A DNA stretch of 64,000 nucleotides, taken from positions 1 through 64,000 of the forward strand of contig NW_002238036.1 in the NCBI RefSeq assembly GCF_000150955.2. The letters are read 5' to 3'. The notes under the pieces are model-generated. The model ran no database searches, was not told the DNA's origin, and worked only from the letters and a program-made list of their open reading frames with translations. Positions 42,236-51,747 of this stretch are shown piece after piece. The translations under genes were made by a program, and so were the position numbers. The stretch is from Phaeodactylum tricornutum CCAP 1055/1. Its lineage: Eukaryota > Bacillariophyta > Bacillariophyceae > Surirellales > Neidiaceae. The first letter of the stretch is position 1. Each line of letters opens with the position of its first letter.

Positions 42236-42326
42236 GCTCGACGAATTTCCGGGTGCAGTCGTCCGTGGCTATAACGAAGAAAAGCCTCAGCTAGTTCAAT
42301 GCTTGAACTTTTACTATTGCGGTTTG

Positions 42327-42830
42327 ATGGCCAACTGTGCTGAATCTACCATTAATACATCACAATGCAAGCCTAGCCTCCAGACAGCGATCGAGATCAA
42401 CGATGGCAATGAAGGTATTAGCGACGGTGTAAAACCCTTTGGCCGACTCTCTCCAAAGCCAACTGTTGAGGTTGTACTCGATGGCCTTCTTGCTGAAAGC
42501 CGGGATGACATCGCAGAAACCAAAGACTTCTTTCTGAAGCAAGCACCAGACCTGCAGCCTGTTTCGCGTATCAATAATGTTGTCCGTGAAGTAAGTGGGC
42601 TGCAACTGCATCTCGATGATGATTCAGAGAAACGACAGAAGCACGAAGCGATCAGGAGAGCGGAGCTTCATGATGCCGACGACAATATATCTGTCTCAAG
42701 CATCCAGATTCCCATGACCTGCGTACCCTCAAAAGATAGTTCGGAGGAACGTGCCTATGCAAAAGGAAAGGGAAGAACTCTCTTCGATCGATTCCGTAAG
42801 AAGATTGATGGTTCTGTACATACTGAGTAG
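42327..42830 (+). CDS. ORF, probable 3' exon of the preceding gene or separate small gene
   Basis: The frame is open from 42135 to 42830 and overlaps the end of the preceding ORF in another phase; its first ATG is at 42327 (167 residues). Composition is polar and acidic with segments such as LSPKPTVEVVLDGLLAESRD and ending TLFDRFRKKIDGSVHTE. It looks like the same kind of protein as its neighbour. One possible join uses a GTGCG donor at 42213 and an acceptor at 42258 (46 bp, short for this genome); another uses an acceptor at 42387. Neither is convincing. Confidence 0.4.
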   Translation: MANCAESTINTSQCKPSLQTAIEINDGNEGISDGVKPFGRLSPKPTVEVVLDGLLAESRDDIAETKDFFLKQAPDLQPVSRINNVVREVSGLQLHLDDDSEKRQKHEAIRRAELHDADDNISVSSIQIPMTCVPSKDSSEERAYAKGKGRTLFDRFRKKIDGSVHTE

Positions 42831-42995
42831 CTGACAATATCGTTTCATAAATAATGGCTTGTCATTACTTTAAGTTTGGAAAACTGCCGCATTGTTACTC
42901 GCTGAAAAGTCCATGAATGAACGATATATTATCACTTTTGCCCTCAAAATAGGTGGTTTTGTGGCGCTTCGGAAGGACCATGTTGCAAAAGAAAA

Positions 42996-44279
42996 CTACG
43001 CGGACGATTCAGATCGAAGATATTTGGACGTTTGGGCAGGTTCGGTATTGATGCTGGTCCGATTCTCTGGCATACTTAAAGTCGATTCTTGGATTGCTTC
43101 TGTAAGTTGCTGCTCTTCGACTGCCCGCACACGTTTCCTCGCGCGTTCTTGTCGAGACGGAACTTTGTCGACTAGGTCTCCGATTTTGTGATAGCGTTTG
43201 CGCGAGAAATTTACTGAGTCTTTAAACTCTTTTCCATCCGCGGCAGCTGCGTAGGTGCAATATAGAATAGGGCGAGAAGTGTCGCTGGTGTTTGCCAAGC
43301 CGTTATGCCCCAATCGATAATCAAAGATAACGGGGGTACCGGCCGCCACCAGCGGCGTTTCGCAAAAATCCCTGTCCCATGCTTCGTTGTCAAGAATGTG
43401 AGACCCCAGGCAGAACTCGGTCGGTCCAAGTTTCGGCGTCAAATCAACCAATGGCACAAAGACATTAATGGCGTGGCAAGGCTTTTGGTATTGTGTTGTC
43501 AAGTGCACACCGTCTTGGTGGTAATCCTGACGAGCCGAACCAGGTAAGGATAGGAATATTCCTTTGTGAATCAAAACGACATCCTTCCCGAGAATCTCTC
43601 GAACAATCGACATCCACGGCGCCTTTTTAATGCTTGTCAGAAACTCGAACTCTGGTGTTTCAAACACTGGTAGCTCCATATCAAATCGACCACGTCCGCG
43701 TTCTCTCAATAGATCAAAACCGTCCTGCAATTCTCGCCACAAATCGCGAGCTCGAACCGTCTCGAAGATACGATCGTAGTGCTCTAGCCCGGCATCATAG
43801 CATCTTTTGACTTGCTCGGGACATAGTCTCCACGTTGCGGACGGACCGACAAAAACCATCTTGGAAGCATCCACTGTTTTTGGGTCATCATTAGAGTTGA
43901 TTTTTTCTACCTTGGATGACCTTTTCACAACAAGCTCCGTCGCTGCAATACTTTGGGTGGCATCCAAACAACTCGTCGTTGACAGGGGTGCCGCTTGTTG
44001 GAGTTTGATCGCGACGCTCTCAGTATCGACAAGACTGTCCTCTTCTGTCGCCAGACTCGAGGAAGACGAGGTTGTCCTACTCTTTTCGTGACTGATAGGA
44101 GACGGTGACACTGGCGAAACGATTTGATCGTCGATACAATGCCGGTCCAAATATTTTCCTGCATCCTTTGTAAAAAAGTTCTCCGACGTGCAGATATCAT
44201 CATCGGGAGCAGGAGCAGCTGCGGTTGTCTCCGCCGTTGATGTCAATACCTTCGTGTCTTGCGGCTTGCCATCCGACAT
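42996..44279 (-). CDS. Phytanoyl-CoA dioxygenase (PhyH)-family Fe(II)/2-oxoglutarate oxygenase
   Basis: 427 residues from the ATG at 44279. The iron triad is visible: H254 and D256 in YHQDGVHL, and H325 in YRLGHNGLANTS, followed by Arg336 (TSRPILY) for 2-oxoglutarate. LSLPGSARQDYHQDG, PLVDLTPKLGPTEFCLGSH and AGTPVIFDYRLGHNG are the PhyH fold landmarks. The family hydroxylates small molecules or proteins; no substrate can be read. The first 135 residues are serine-rich and disordered, and a basic segment (RQERARKRVRA) lies near the C-terminus. The ATG lies inside the last codons of the HMG-box gene on the same strand, overlapping 37 bp in another frame; a later in-frame ATG at 43859 (residue 141) would avoid this. 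Confidence 0.85.
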   Translation of the reverse strand: MSDGKPQDTKVLTSTAETTAAAPAPDDDICTSENFFTKDAGKYLDRHCIDDQIVSPVSPSPISHEKSRTTSSSSSLATEEDSLVDTESVAIKLQQAAPLSTTSCLDATQSIAATELVVKRSSKVEKINSNDDPKTVDASKMVFVGPSATWRLCPEQVKRCYDAGLEHYDRIFETVRARDLWRELQDGFDLLRERGRGRFDMELPVFETPEFEFLTSIKKAPWMSIVREILGKDVVLIHKGIFLSLPGSARQDYHQDGVHLTTQYQKPCHAINVFVPLVDLTPKLGPTEFCLGSHILDNEAWDRDFCETPLVAAGTPVIFDYRLGHNGLANTSDTSRPILYCTYAAAADGKEFKDSVNFSRKRYHKIGDLVDKVPSRQERARKRVRAVEEQQLTEAIQESTLSMPENRTSINTEPAQTSKYLRSESSA

Positions 44280-45986
44280 AGATGGTCCTTGCCATAGGCT
44301 TGTGCCTTGTTTTCCCACGTTTGCTGCTCTTCCTCTGACATTGCTTTCCAAACACCACGTAACTCGCTTTCCGCTTCACGCAGTGTAAACGAGATTTTTG
44401 CTTTTTCGGATGGTGGAGCCCCACCCACGACTTTCATTGTTGTATCCATTTCCGCCGACAAATTCGTTTCCTGCCCCGCCCTGAGTTCGGCGAGACGGGC
44501 TTGCTGGTGCATCTTGCGCCGACTCTGAAGAAAGTATACCAATGCCGTCGGCGCACGACCTTGAGTCGTTTTTGTGCTCGATCCGTCGGTTCCTGAAACG
44601 GTCATCTGCTTCCGGTCGTTCCCTCCATTGGATAATATTGTGGTTGGTGTAAGCGTCTCGCTCTCCAACCTTCGTTGCCACTGCCACGCTTCTTCCTGAC
44701 CCACCACCCACAGTCCATCTCGCACAAAGCGTAGCTTTCCGGCTTGGAGGGCCATCCTTTTGGTCGGTACCACCAGCTTGATCGGCTTCCCATTAGCCCC
44801 GTATCCTTCCAACACCTTGTCCAACAACGTTTCGTCCCGACATAGCTGCACAGCTCGTTCCCAGGCTGATTTACGTGTGGAGAAGGATTCGCGGAGTGGC
44901 GATATCCAACGCAACGAAATCGTCGGCAAAGGAACCCGCCAGCGTTCCTCCAAGGCGAGGGCGCACAAACCGTCGACATCATGTTCCTCTTCCAACAAGG
45001 CCGCGACAGCTTGATCGTGCTCGTTCATATCCGCTGCTACTTCTACGGTAGTACTCTCGTGAGATTCGTCTTCTTCCAGATCGGTGCCACCGGACTGTTG
45101 GGATCGACGTCGACTGTTCGCATTGGTGCCGCTGCTGTAACCGGGAAACTTTGGGGGCTGCGGGATTTTTTCGAGGAAATGGGCAAAGGAGGCTAACTTC
45201 AAGCGTCCGGATGGAGAAAATACAAAATAGGGACTCTTGGTGGTTGCTTTCTTGGCGGATGCGTTGTTGGCATTGTTGATACTGTTGTTCGTGGGATCGG
45301 ATACTTTCACGACGACTTTCCAGGGACGGGAGCCGTAGGGGGGTAACATATTGGTTTCCAATTGTGCCAAGGCGTCGGCGGTAACGTTGTATACGGCTTG
45401 CCTTGTGGCAGGCGAGGCCACCGTGACGAGATAGGCGCGATCCGAACGGTAGGGCGGTCGAGATTTTTGACGCGCCGTCTTAATGTCGGTGAGGGTGGCG
45501 GTAACGAGCCAGACAGGTTGACTTGTTTGTGGACAGGTCAAGGCGAGCGGGTTCGTTTGGTTGTTTCGGCGATTTGCCGGTTTCTACCGATGTGTTTAAC
45601 AACAATATGGAACAAAGCGAGTTGGAAAAAGGAAGCACGTTGGCGACCGGTGAGGGCATGGTCGTTGCGAGTACTGATCAGGGGGTACGAGCGACAACAA
45701 CCAAAACACAACAACAACAAGGGCAGCAGGAACAAGCCCCTTACGGATGGATCAATTGCGGTGTACGTACCCGTGCATTCTTCGCGGCTTGTTGAGCCGC
45801 CTTTTTGGCCGCTTGGCGAGCCAATTTTTCCTTTCGAAGGGCGTTTTGACGATCCAGCGCTTGCTGTTGCTTCTGTTGCAGGAGTTGCGCTTGCTGACGG
45901 GCCTGGGTACGTGCCGTGCCGCTTACGATGGGCAGCGACGGCGGCGGCGGTGGAGTCTTCGGGACGCGTTGACGTAAGGTTACCAT
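44243..45986 (-). CDS. HMG-box chromatin protein with split box
   Basis: Two exons, 45986-45771 and 45583-44243, 518 residues. The first exon codes for a proline stretch and a long basic Gln/Ala/Lys helix (QARQQAQLLQQKQQQALD, then RKEKLARQAAKKAAQQAA). The 187-bp intron has GTACGT donor and TAG acceptor with phase 0; without it the second exon lacks any early ATG. The C-terminal 100 residues read as an HMG box: APTALVYFLQSRRKMHQQA (helix 1), about 30 extra residues, then FTLREAESELRGVWKAMSEEE and QQTWENKAQAYGKD (helices 2-3). The inserted loop is atypical. HMG boxes bend DNA in chromatin. The middle part (VWLVTATLTDI to PYFVFSPSGRLKL) is unassigned. Confidence 0.8.
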
Positions 45987-47059
45987 TCGAACGGCCAGGC
46001 TTCCGCAAGACGTGCTATTTTCCAATGGTGCGTACGATACGAGTGACTGCGAGTAGATCGATGTGGAGTAGGGAGGGATCGACGCGTTGATTGTTCGTCT
46101 GTTCAATGGATTGGAACGGAGGAAACTTGTGGGACTGTCTGGTATTGTATTTTACTGTTGGATGGACTCGTTGGGGGAGTTGTTTGTTGTAACTTTGCAG
46201 TGTTAATACCCACATACACACAACAACACGTTCGGTTGTATTTCTCTGGGAGGGGAAACCTGCGGGTATCTCTCGGCTTTGGGGGTTCGGATGGATCCGC
46301 GGATTCCACGAACACAATCACAGCCAAATGTCAACCAAGCAGTGTGCCTAGAGTTTCTGAACTGGAAAGTGAGTACTGGGAGTTCACGCGCACACGCGCA
46401 CGCGCACTCACGCCATTCACGGTCAACGCTCGTTGGCGACCCCCCCACCTATCAAGATTCGTGTTCCATCCCAATCCATCCATCGAACGATCGATCATTA
46501 ATCGATATTCCGCATTCCATGCACTTCCATGCCAATACCGGATTCCCGCTTTGCCTTCGCGTCCGTCCGTCGTGTCCAAGGAAACTCGATCGGTTTCGGT
46601 CTGCGCACAACCCCCCACCAAGCACGTTCTGGAACGGGAGAACGTGCCACGGGGATTGACCGTCCTCCACGTTGCGCACGTCACCCTGGGTACCTACCGA
46701 TTGGTCGGCGGCTGCGCGCGAGTGTCCGGGTGCGCACGTCCCACCGCTCGCGATCCATCGAGGCGAACCAACGAAGCGCGGAAAGCACGAGATACGGTGG
46801 GTATCGTATAGTAGTGACTACGAACTATCCTTGGTCGATCGACATCCGCGGGGGACGAACCCCCGCTACTACCGTGGTGGGGGTCAGGCACTGCGTCGCA
46901 CCGTAAAAATGACCGGACTGCACGCACTGTAAGATACTACCAGTCGTCCACGGTCCTCGTTTGGATGGATCACAATTCCACCACTCTTTTGGTTTTTGGA
47001 TCTCTCTAGTATTATTACAACTACTACTATTACTTCAACTACTTACAACTAGTACAATC
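45987..47059. promoter_or_regulatory. Divergent promoter region, HMG-box gene / SAM synthetase
   Basis: 1.07 kb between head-to-head genes. GC-rich, with open frames in nearly all phases (for example 46158-46811) that reflect composition rather than genes. A CA/CG-rich run (CACGCGCACACGCGCACG-like) is at about 46384-46410. Nothing else is assigned. Confidence 0.55.
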
Positions 47060-48390
47060 ATGGCTGACACAACCTTTCTCTTTACTTCGGAATCCGTCAA
47101 CGAGGGACATCCCGGTAGGTAGTGTGATACAGTACTGTAGGAATGGATGGATGGATGGATGGATGGATCGAGAGTCGTTGCGTCGGCGTCGGCGTCGACG
47201 AATCTCTCTGGGTTCCGGTTGGCTCACTCGCCCATTCACTTACTTGCATTCTTTCACTCACTCACTCCAACCCGATCTTCTCAGACAAGTTCTGCGATCA
47301 AGTGTCCGACGCGGTGCTCGATGCTTGCATTGCCGGTGACGAAATGTCGCGTGTGGCGTGCGAGACGTGCTGCAAGACGGGCATGGTCATGATCTTTGGA
47401 GAAATCACCACCGCGGCTACCGTCAACTACGAACAGGTCATTCGCGACGCCATCAAGGACATTGGCTACGACGACCCCGCCAAGGGATTCGACTACAAGA
47501 CCTGCAACGTCATTGTCGCCATTGAAGAACAGTCGCCCGACATTGCGCAGTCCGTAGACGCCGTCAAGGTCGAAGACATTGGAGCCGGTGATCAAGGAAT
47601 CATGTTTGGCTACGCCACCGACGAGACCGAGTCCCTCATGCCCCTCACGCACATGCTCGCTACGCAAATCGGCAGCAAGCTCACCGAAGTGCGCAAAAAC
47701 GGAACCTGCGAATGGGTCCGTCCCGACGGCAAGACGCAGGTCACCTGCGAGTACAAACTCGTCAACGGAGTGCCCGTCCCGCAGCGAGTGCACACCATTG
47801 TCATCTCCACACAACACGCCGAAGACGTCACCAACGAACAGATCGCGGCCGACCTCATGGAACACGTCATCAAGCCCGTCGTCCCGGAAAAGTACCTCGA
47901 CGAAAAGACCATTTACCATTTGAATCCGTCCGGCCGATTCGTCATTGGTGGACCCCACGGAGACGCGGGATTGACCGGGCGCAAGATCATCATTGACACC
48001 TACGGTGGATGGGGTGCGCACGGAGGTGGCGCCTTTTCCGGGAAGGATACCACCAAGGTCGATCGATCCGCCGCCTACGCCGCCCGTTGGGTCGCCAAGA
48101 GTCTCGTCGCCGCCAAGCTCTGCAAGCGGGCCCTCGTCCAGTTGAGTTACGCCATCGGCGTCCCCTACCCCCTCTCCGTCTTTGTCGATTCCTACGGAAC
48201 CGTCAAGGAAGGCATGACCGATGCCGATCTCACCGAAGTCATCAACAAAAACTTTGATCTCCGACCGGGATGCATCATTCGCGACTTAAACTTGCGTCGC
48301 GCCGTCATGCGCAAGACCGCCGCCTACGGACACTTTGGACGGGAAGATCCCGACTTTACCTGGGAACAGGTCAAGGAACTCAAGCTCTAA
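47060..48390 (+). CDS. S-adenosylmethionine synthetase
   Basis: Two exons, 47060-47114 and 47285-48390, 386 residues; the 170-bp intron interrupts the first motif and rejoins as [18 protein letters not shown]. The enzyme makes AdoMet from methionine and ATP in the cytosol. All MAT landmarks are present: the ATP-side [25 protein letters not shown], and the glycine-rich [15 protein letters not shown] with [13 protein letters not shown]. Length is typical. Codon use is strongly C-ending, as expected for a highly expressed gene. The intron carries a six-unit GGAT microsatellite at 47143-47168. Confidence 0.98.
47143..47168. repeat. (ATGG)6 microsatellite in the SAM synthetase intron
   Basis: Six perfect ATGG units within the first intron, near the donor side. 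Likely polymorphic between strains; no function is implied. Confidence 0.9.
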
Positions 48391-48558
48391 ACAAAAAGTT
48401 CCAAAACACCATATTATACAACAATAACACTAAACCGTCCGTTGGAAGTGCCGTGCGCTAGCGCCATCTTTTCTTCCTACGCACTATATCGTAAGCCGAC
48501 TCTACCACCGTGCGACATGATGATAGTACCACCCACACCTACGGTAAGGCTGCTTCCA

Positions 48559-49467
48559 TCATTTCCCATCGGAGACTCCATCCGTCCCCTTTGGCAACGG
48601 ACCTCCTTCGAAACGGCTCGGCATACCATCCGTGGCTTGCCCTTGGCCCTCTGGAATCACGCACGACGGCAGAATGTGCAAATCCAAATACTCCTCCAAA
48701 ACCTTTGCGGTATGCTTGGCACTCACAAAGACCATCTTCTCGACCACACCCGGATCGAAAAAGAACTTGGCCATCTTCCAAATCGTTCGAAAGAGCAACG
48801 GTGCACGTATGATGATGAGCTTTTTGGCGGTTTCCGGATAATTGTCCTGATCGAGTCGCATAATCTCCCCGTATACCGACAAGAGTTGTCGATTCAGATG
48901 CGACACGGACAAACCTTGTAAATCTTCCACGAGAGTCACTCGACGCACCGGGCGACCCTGCCTTGTTTCGAAGCGTTGAATCCATTCGCCGCGGGACACA
49001 AATTCGCGAATCCAAATCGCGTGTCGGATCATTTCGTCTCTGCCGAACCGCTGCAACATGCCCACGCCGTCGGTGACCCCGATCCGACCCACGTAAACTG
49101 GATCGCCGGCGCGGTCGAAGTCTCGCAAGACGGCGCCGGGATAGTACGCCCACATGATCGGTGGAGGTTCGTAGTCTTGCAAAATAGTGTCCACCCTGTT
49201 GGCGAGACGCCAAGCAATCATGTTTCGAAACATGCGTTCAGCGGCATCCACATCGCTCGGACGAGCGCGTAGAAACCGCACGACTTCGGAGGGATCGTTT
49301 TTCCAGTGCGAGACGTCCACCAAACGTTGTCCCAAAGTCGACAAATCCTCCAACTCGCTCTCCGAAAGCTGCCACAACGTCGCCACCCGAAGCAGTTCAC
49401 TCTCCTGCTGCCAACGCGATGCTTCCGGTGTTGGCTCGGACGGGTCGACAATCTTCGAAGACGCCAT
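48559..49467 (-). CDS. CRAL-TRIO (Sec14-like) lipid-binding protein
   Basis: 302 residues from ATG. An N-terminal helical part (VVRFLRARPSDVDAAERMFR) matches the CRAL-TRIO N domain, where Leu-Arg-Ala-Arg is characteristic. The lipid-binding domain follows: PGAVLRDFDRAGDPVYVGRI, VTLVEDLQGLSVSHLN, DNYPETAKKLIIIRAPLLF and FVSAKHTAKVLEEYLDLHILP. These proteins transfer or present phosphatidylinositol and other lipids between membranes. Ligand is unknown. No membrane or targeting segment. The gene converges with SAM synthetase, stops 168 bp apart. Confidence 0.92.
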   Translation of the reverse strand: MASSKIVDPSEPTPEASRWQQESELLRVATLWQLSESELEDLSTLGQRLVDVSHWKNDPSEVVRFLRARPSDVDAAERMFRNMIAWRLANRVDTILQDYEPPPIMWAYYPGAVLRDFDRAGDPVYVGRIGVTDGVGMLQRFGRDEMIRHAIWIREFVSRGEWIQRFETRQGRPVRRVTLVEDLQGLSVSHLNRQLLSVYGEIMRLDQDNYPETAKKLIIIRAPLLFRTIWKMAKFFFDPGVVEKMVFVSAKHTAKVLEEYLDLHILPSCVIPEGQGQATDGMPSRFEGGPLPKGTDGVSDGK

Positions 49468-50324
49468 CCGTCAGGATGCTTGCCGAGCGAACCCAATTTT
49501 GATTGGCACAAGTAGTGCACTAACGGTAACTGCCAAGGCACGATCCTTGAGAGCAAGAGCGTCGAATGCACCCAGGACAACACGGGTTTCGATGGGGACA
49601 CCACCCAGCCAGTGTTAATCTATAGAAGTGGACGTGGCTAGAAGGACTCACTGGTTGTGCAGATACCTCACGTTGACGAATGGATGTGCTTCCATATTCT
49701 AACTTTTCCCTCTCAAATTGCAGGTTTCAAGCTCGCCTACGTACAGACTACCTCAGAGCGCACACTATTATAGGCGGTTTTGTAAAACACGACTGCCTCA
49801 CTTTGGTCCACTATCAATTCCAGAGTAGAATAAATCGGGGAATACCAACAGATGGGTCTGATACGAAAGGATGTCTCTTACAGCATAGAGCTGAGCTTGT
49901 CTACCTACCGACTCATGCATATATTAGCTCGAGCAGTGTTACCTTTGCTCGCCCCGATTTCTACGATGACCTACCTACAGACTACAGAAGAGGGCACACT
50001 AGCAGGTTGGTAAAACACGACTGCCTTACAGCTATTAACAGTGGTTCCGTCGGGAACAGAACAAGTCACTAGAGTTAGGACTACGAGAGCAAATGATTCT
50101 GGTGCAAAAATATGCTTCCTACAGCGTAGTGCTGAGCTAATCTACCTACCAAGTCGTACATATATCAGCTCGAGTATTGTTAGCTTTAAATTATCGAAGG
50201 GAGAATCGCAAGCCTTACACCTATTCACATGCAGCACCAAGTGGGTAAAATTGGGACTAGTAAAGAGTTCTTTGCCAGTCGCTTTCGTTCAAAATTGTTT
50301 TTTCGCCAGATTTGATTCCTTGTT
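49468..50324. other. Intergenic region with a diverged tandem duplication
   Basis: 857 bp without a supported gene; plus-strand frames 49680-50072 and 50041-50412 simply follow the duplicated blocks. The repeat is listed separately. Confidence 0.6.
49735..50205. repeat. Diverged direct duplication, about 230-240 bp per unit
   Basis: Two neighbouring blocks share ordered landmarks: ACAGACTAC near 49743 and 49978, TAAAACACGACTGCCT at 49783 and 50011, GCTGAGCT...CTACCTACC at 49890-49909 and 50130-50149, and AGCTCGAG about 20 bp later in both. Offsets of 228-240 bp show small indels. Many substitutions separate the copies, so the duplication is old. No coding sense is evident. Confidence 0.8.
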
Positions 50325-50945
50325 CTATCGGACCAAGTCTCGTTCTCCTCGGACGGTAGCCGCCTTTTCCATCAAATACTTCATCTGCTCAAAGTCGCCT
50401 GTTCGGCCATAAACGCTTCCTAGACGGTACAGTATTACCGCAATTTGTTCTTTGGGAACGGGTGGTTGAGATGTCGACAGAGACTTGTTTGGCTTGTAAA
50501 CAAGCCAAAGTGCCTTCACAAAAGACTGAATGGCATCATCGTCATGACTCCAAGCGTACTGAATCATTCCAATCGTAGAGTGCACATCTGCAAGTTCCGT
50601 ATTGGACAATTGTCGGGAGGCTGGGTGTTCCAAGAGCCCCACCAGCATCTCGGCTACAGAAGAAAACTCTTCGTCCAAAAATCCGTCGTAGAACCCCAAT
50701 AGTCGGAATCGATTCGCTATTCCTTGAAAAACCAAGAACTCTCGCAGATCAGTTCGCTTCGGGATTGTCTCGCACAGGAGTGTTTCGAGAAGGTCCGGCT
50801 TGAGACCGATACACCATTTTCCGCTTCTGCCGATCGTTCTGGTAGGCGAGTTGCGATGGCGAACAAAGAATCCGTAGGTTGAGGGCAAGAGCTCTTGTCT
50901 TGTTTGTCCACTGCTGGCATTTGTCTTCATCGTTGTCGCAGCCAT
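50325..50945 (-). CDS. TPR-like helical protein, unknown
   Basis: 206 residues from the ATG at 50945. The second half reads as alternating helices with TPR-like positions: ELADVHSTIGMIQYAWSHDD, AIQSFVKALWLVYK and EQIAVILYRLGSVYGRTGDF, followed by EQMKYLMEKA. These fit two to three loose tetratricopeptide units, which serve as protein-binding scaffolds. The N-terminal 60 residues (STYGFFVRHRNSPTRTIG) are polar. No partner or location can be assigned. Confidence 0.65.
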   Translation of the reverse strand: MAATTMKTNASSGQTRQELLPSTYGFFVRHRNSPTRTIGRSGKWCIGLKPDLLETLLCETIPKRTDLREFLVFQGIANRFRLLGFYDGFLDEEFSSVAEMLVGLLEHPASRQLSNTELADVHSTIGMIQYAWSHDDDAIQSFVKALWLVYKPNKSLSTSQPPVPKEQIAVILYRLGSVYGRTGDFEQMKYLMEKAATVRGERDLVR

Positions 50946-51747
50946 GTTGTTGGGCAATTCGGTTTCTTGACTTTTTCAAAGCTGGTCAGTTTTTTTTATG
51001 AAGCGCAAATCTCGCCGTGATGCACGATACTGACTGACAGAGAAGTTCTATATCCGGTGGGTGTGCAAGGAGGAGATGGGATTACAAGCATAAATACAAA
51101 AAATGAGTTCAAGAGTACTCAGGTGTACTTAGAATCTTGTTGATAGTGAAATTCTGTATAGTCACTGAAAAGAAGCGGAATGAAGTCCAACGTCAGTAGA
51201 AAAATGAAAATTCGATTGACCTATTTAAATGTCGAAAGACCCCTTTGGTTTCTGGATCAATATATAACGGTTACGGAGTCTACAAGTGCAAATCAAGTTC
51301 AATGGGAAGCCTTCATTTTGAGTTTTTTGCGAACATCGCGCAAGATCAACCTTCAGGAAACTACCTAATTGTTTACTGAGGCTGTTCGTTCCCGGGACCA
51401 TCATCCACCAATCAAAGCAATTTGAAAGAGAATACTGTATTCCATTTTACTGTCAACTGTGCCGGAAGTTTGTTGGAAATCCATTGACACGTGATTCGTA
51501 TTGGCATCCGCGTGGGAATAGGAGCGACCGTCCTTCGCTCTTGTTTCTTTGGACCGTGCTTCCGTCATCCGATCCATGCTTGCCGACCGTCGCTCATCCT
51601 TCGTTCGTTACCGTTTGTGTTGCTTCCTTCGAATCACCCCATCAAGGCGATCCGTTGCCGAGGTCATGTTCAGTATGCTTTTACATTCACCCAACAAGCG
51701 ACGTACAAAATCCCGCGACCCGCGTTGACAATACAAATATAATTTCA
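50946..51747. promoter_or_regulatory. Divergent intergenic region
   Basis: 802 bp between head-to-head genes. A 62-codon ATG frame at 51180-51368 has no domain and is not called. The frame of the next gene is open from 51484 but lacks an ATG before 51748, consistent with 5' UTR. Confidence 0.5.

Noticed and set aside
44280-44351. Upstream extension of the PhyH-type oxygenase
   Set aside because: Starts at TTG and lies wholly inside HMG-box coding sequence; the ATG at 44279 is the first acceptable start.
45362-46811. Long plus-strand frames opposite the HMG gene and in its promoter region
   Set aside because: GC-rich composition gives open frames in nearly every phase; they lack ATG context and known domains, and one runs antisense to the well-supported HMG exons.
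47281-48021. 246-codon minus-strand frame antisense to SAM synthetase
   Set aside because: It mirrors a highly codon-biased gene, where C-ending codons make the antisense frame open. The protein has no domain.
51484-51747. 88-codon N-terminal extension of the acidic plastid-type protein
   Set aside because: It begins without ATG, and the ATG at 51748 starts a clear signal peptide that would be buried by the extension.
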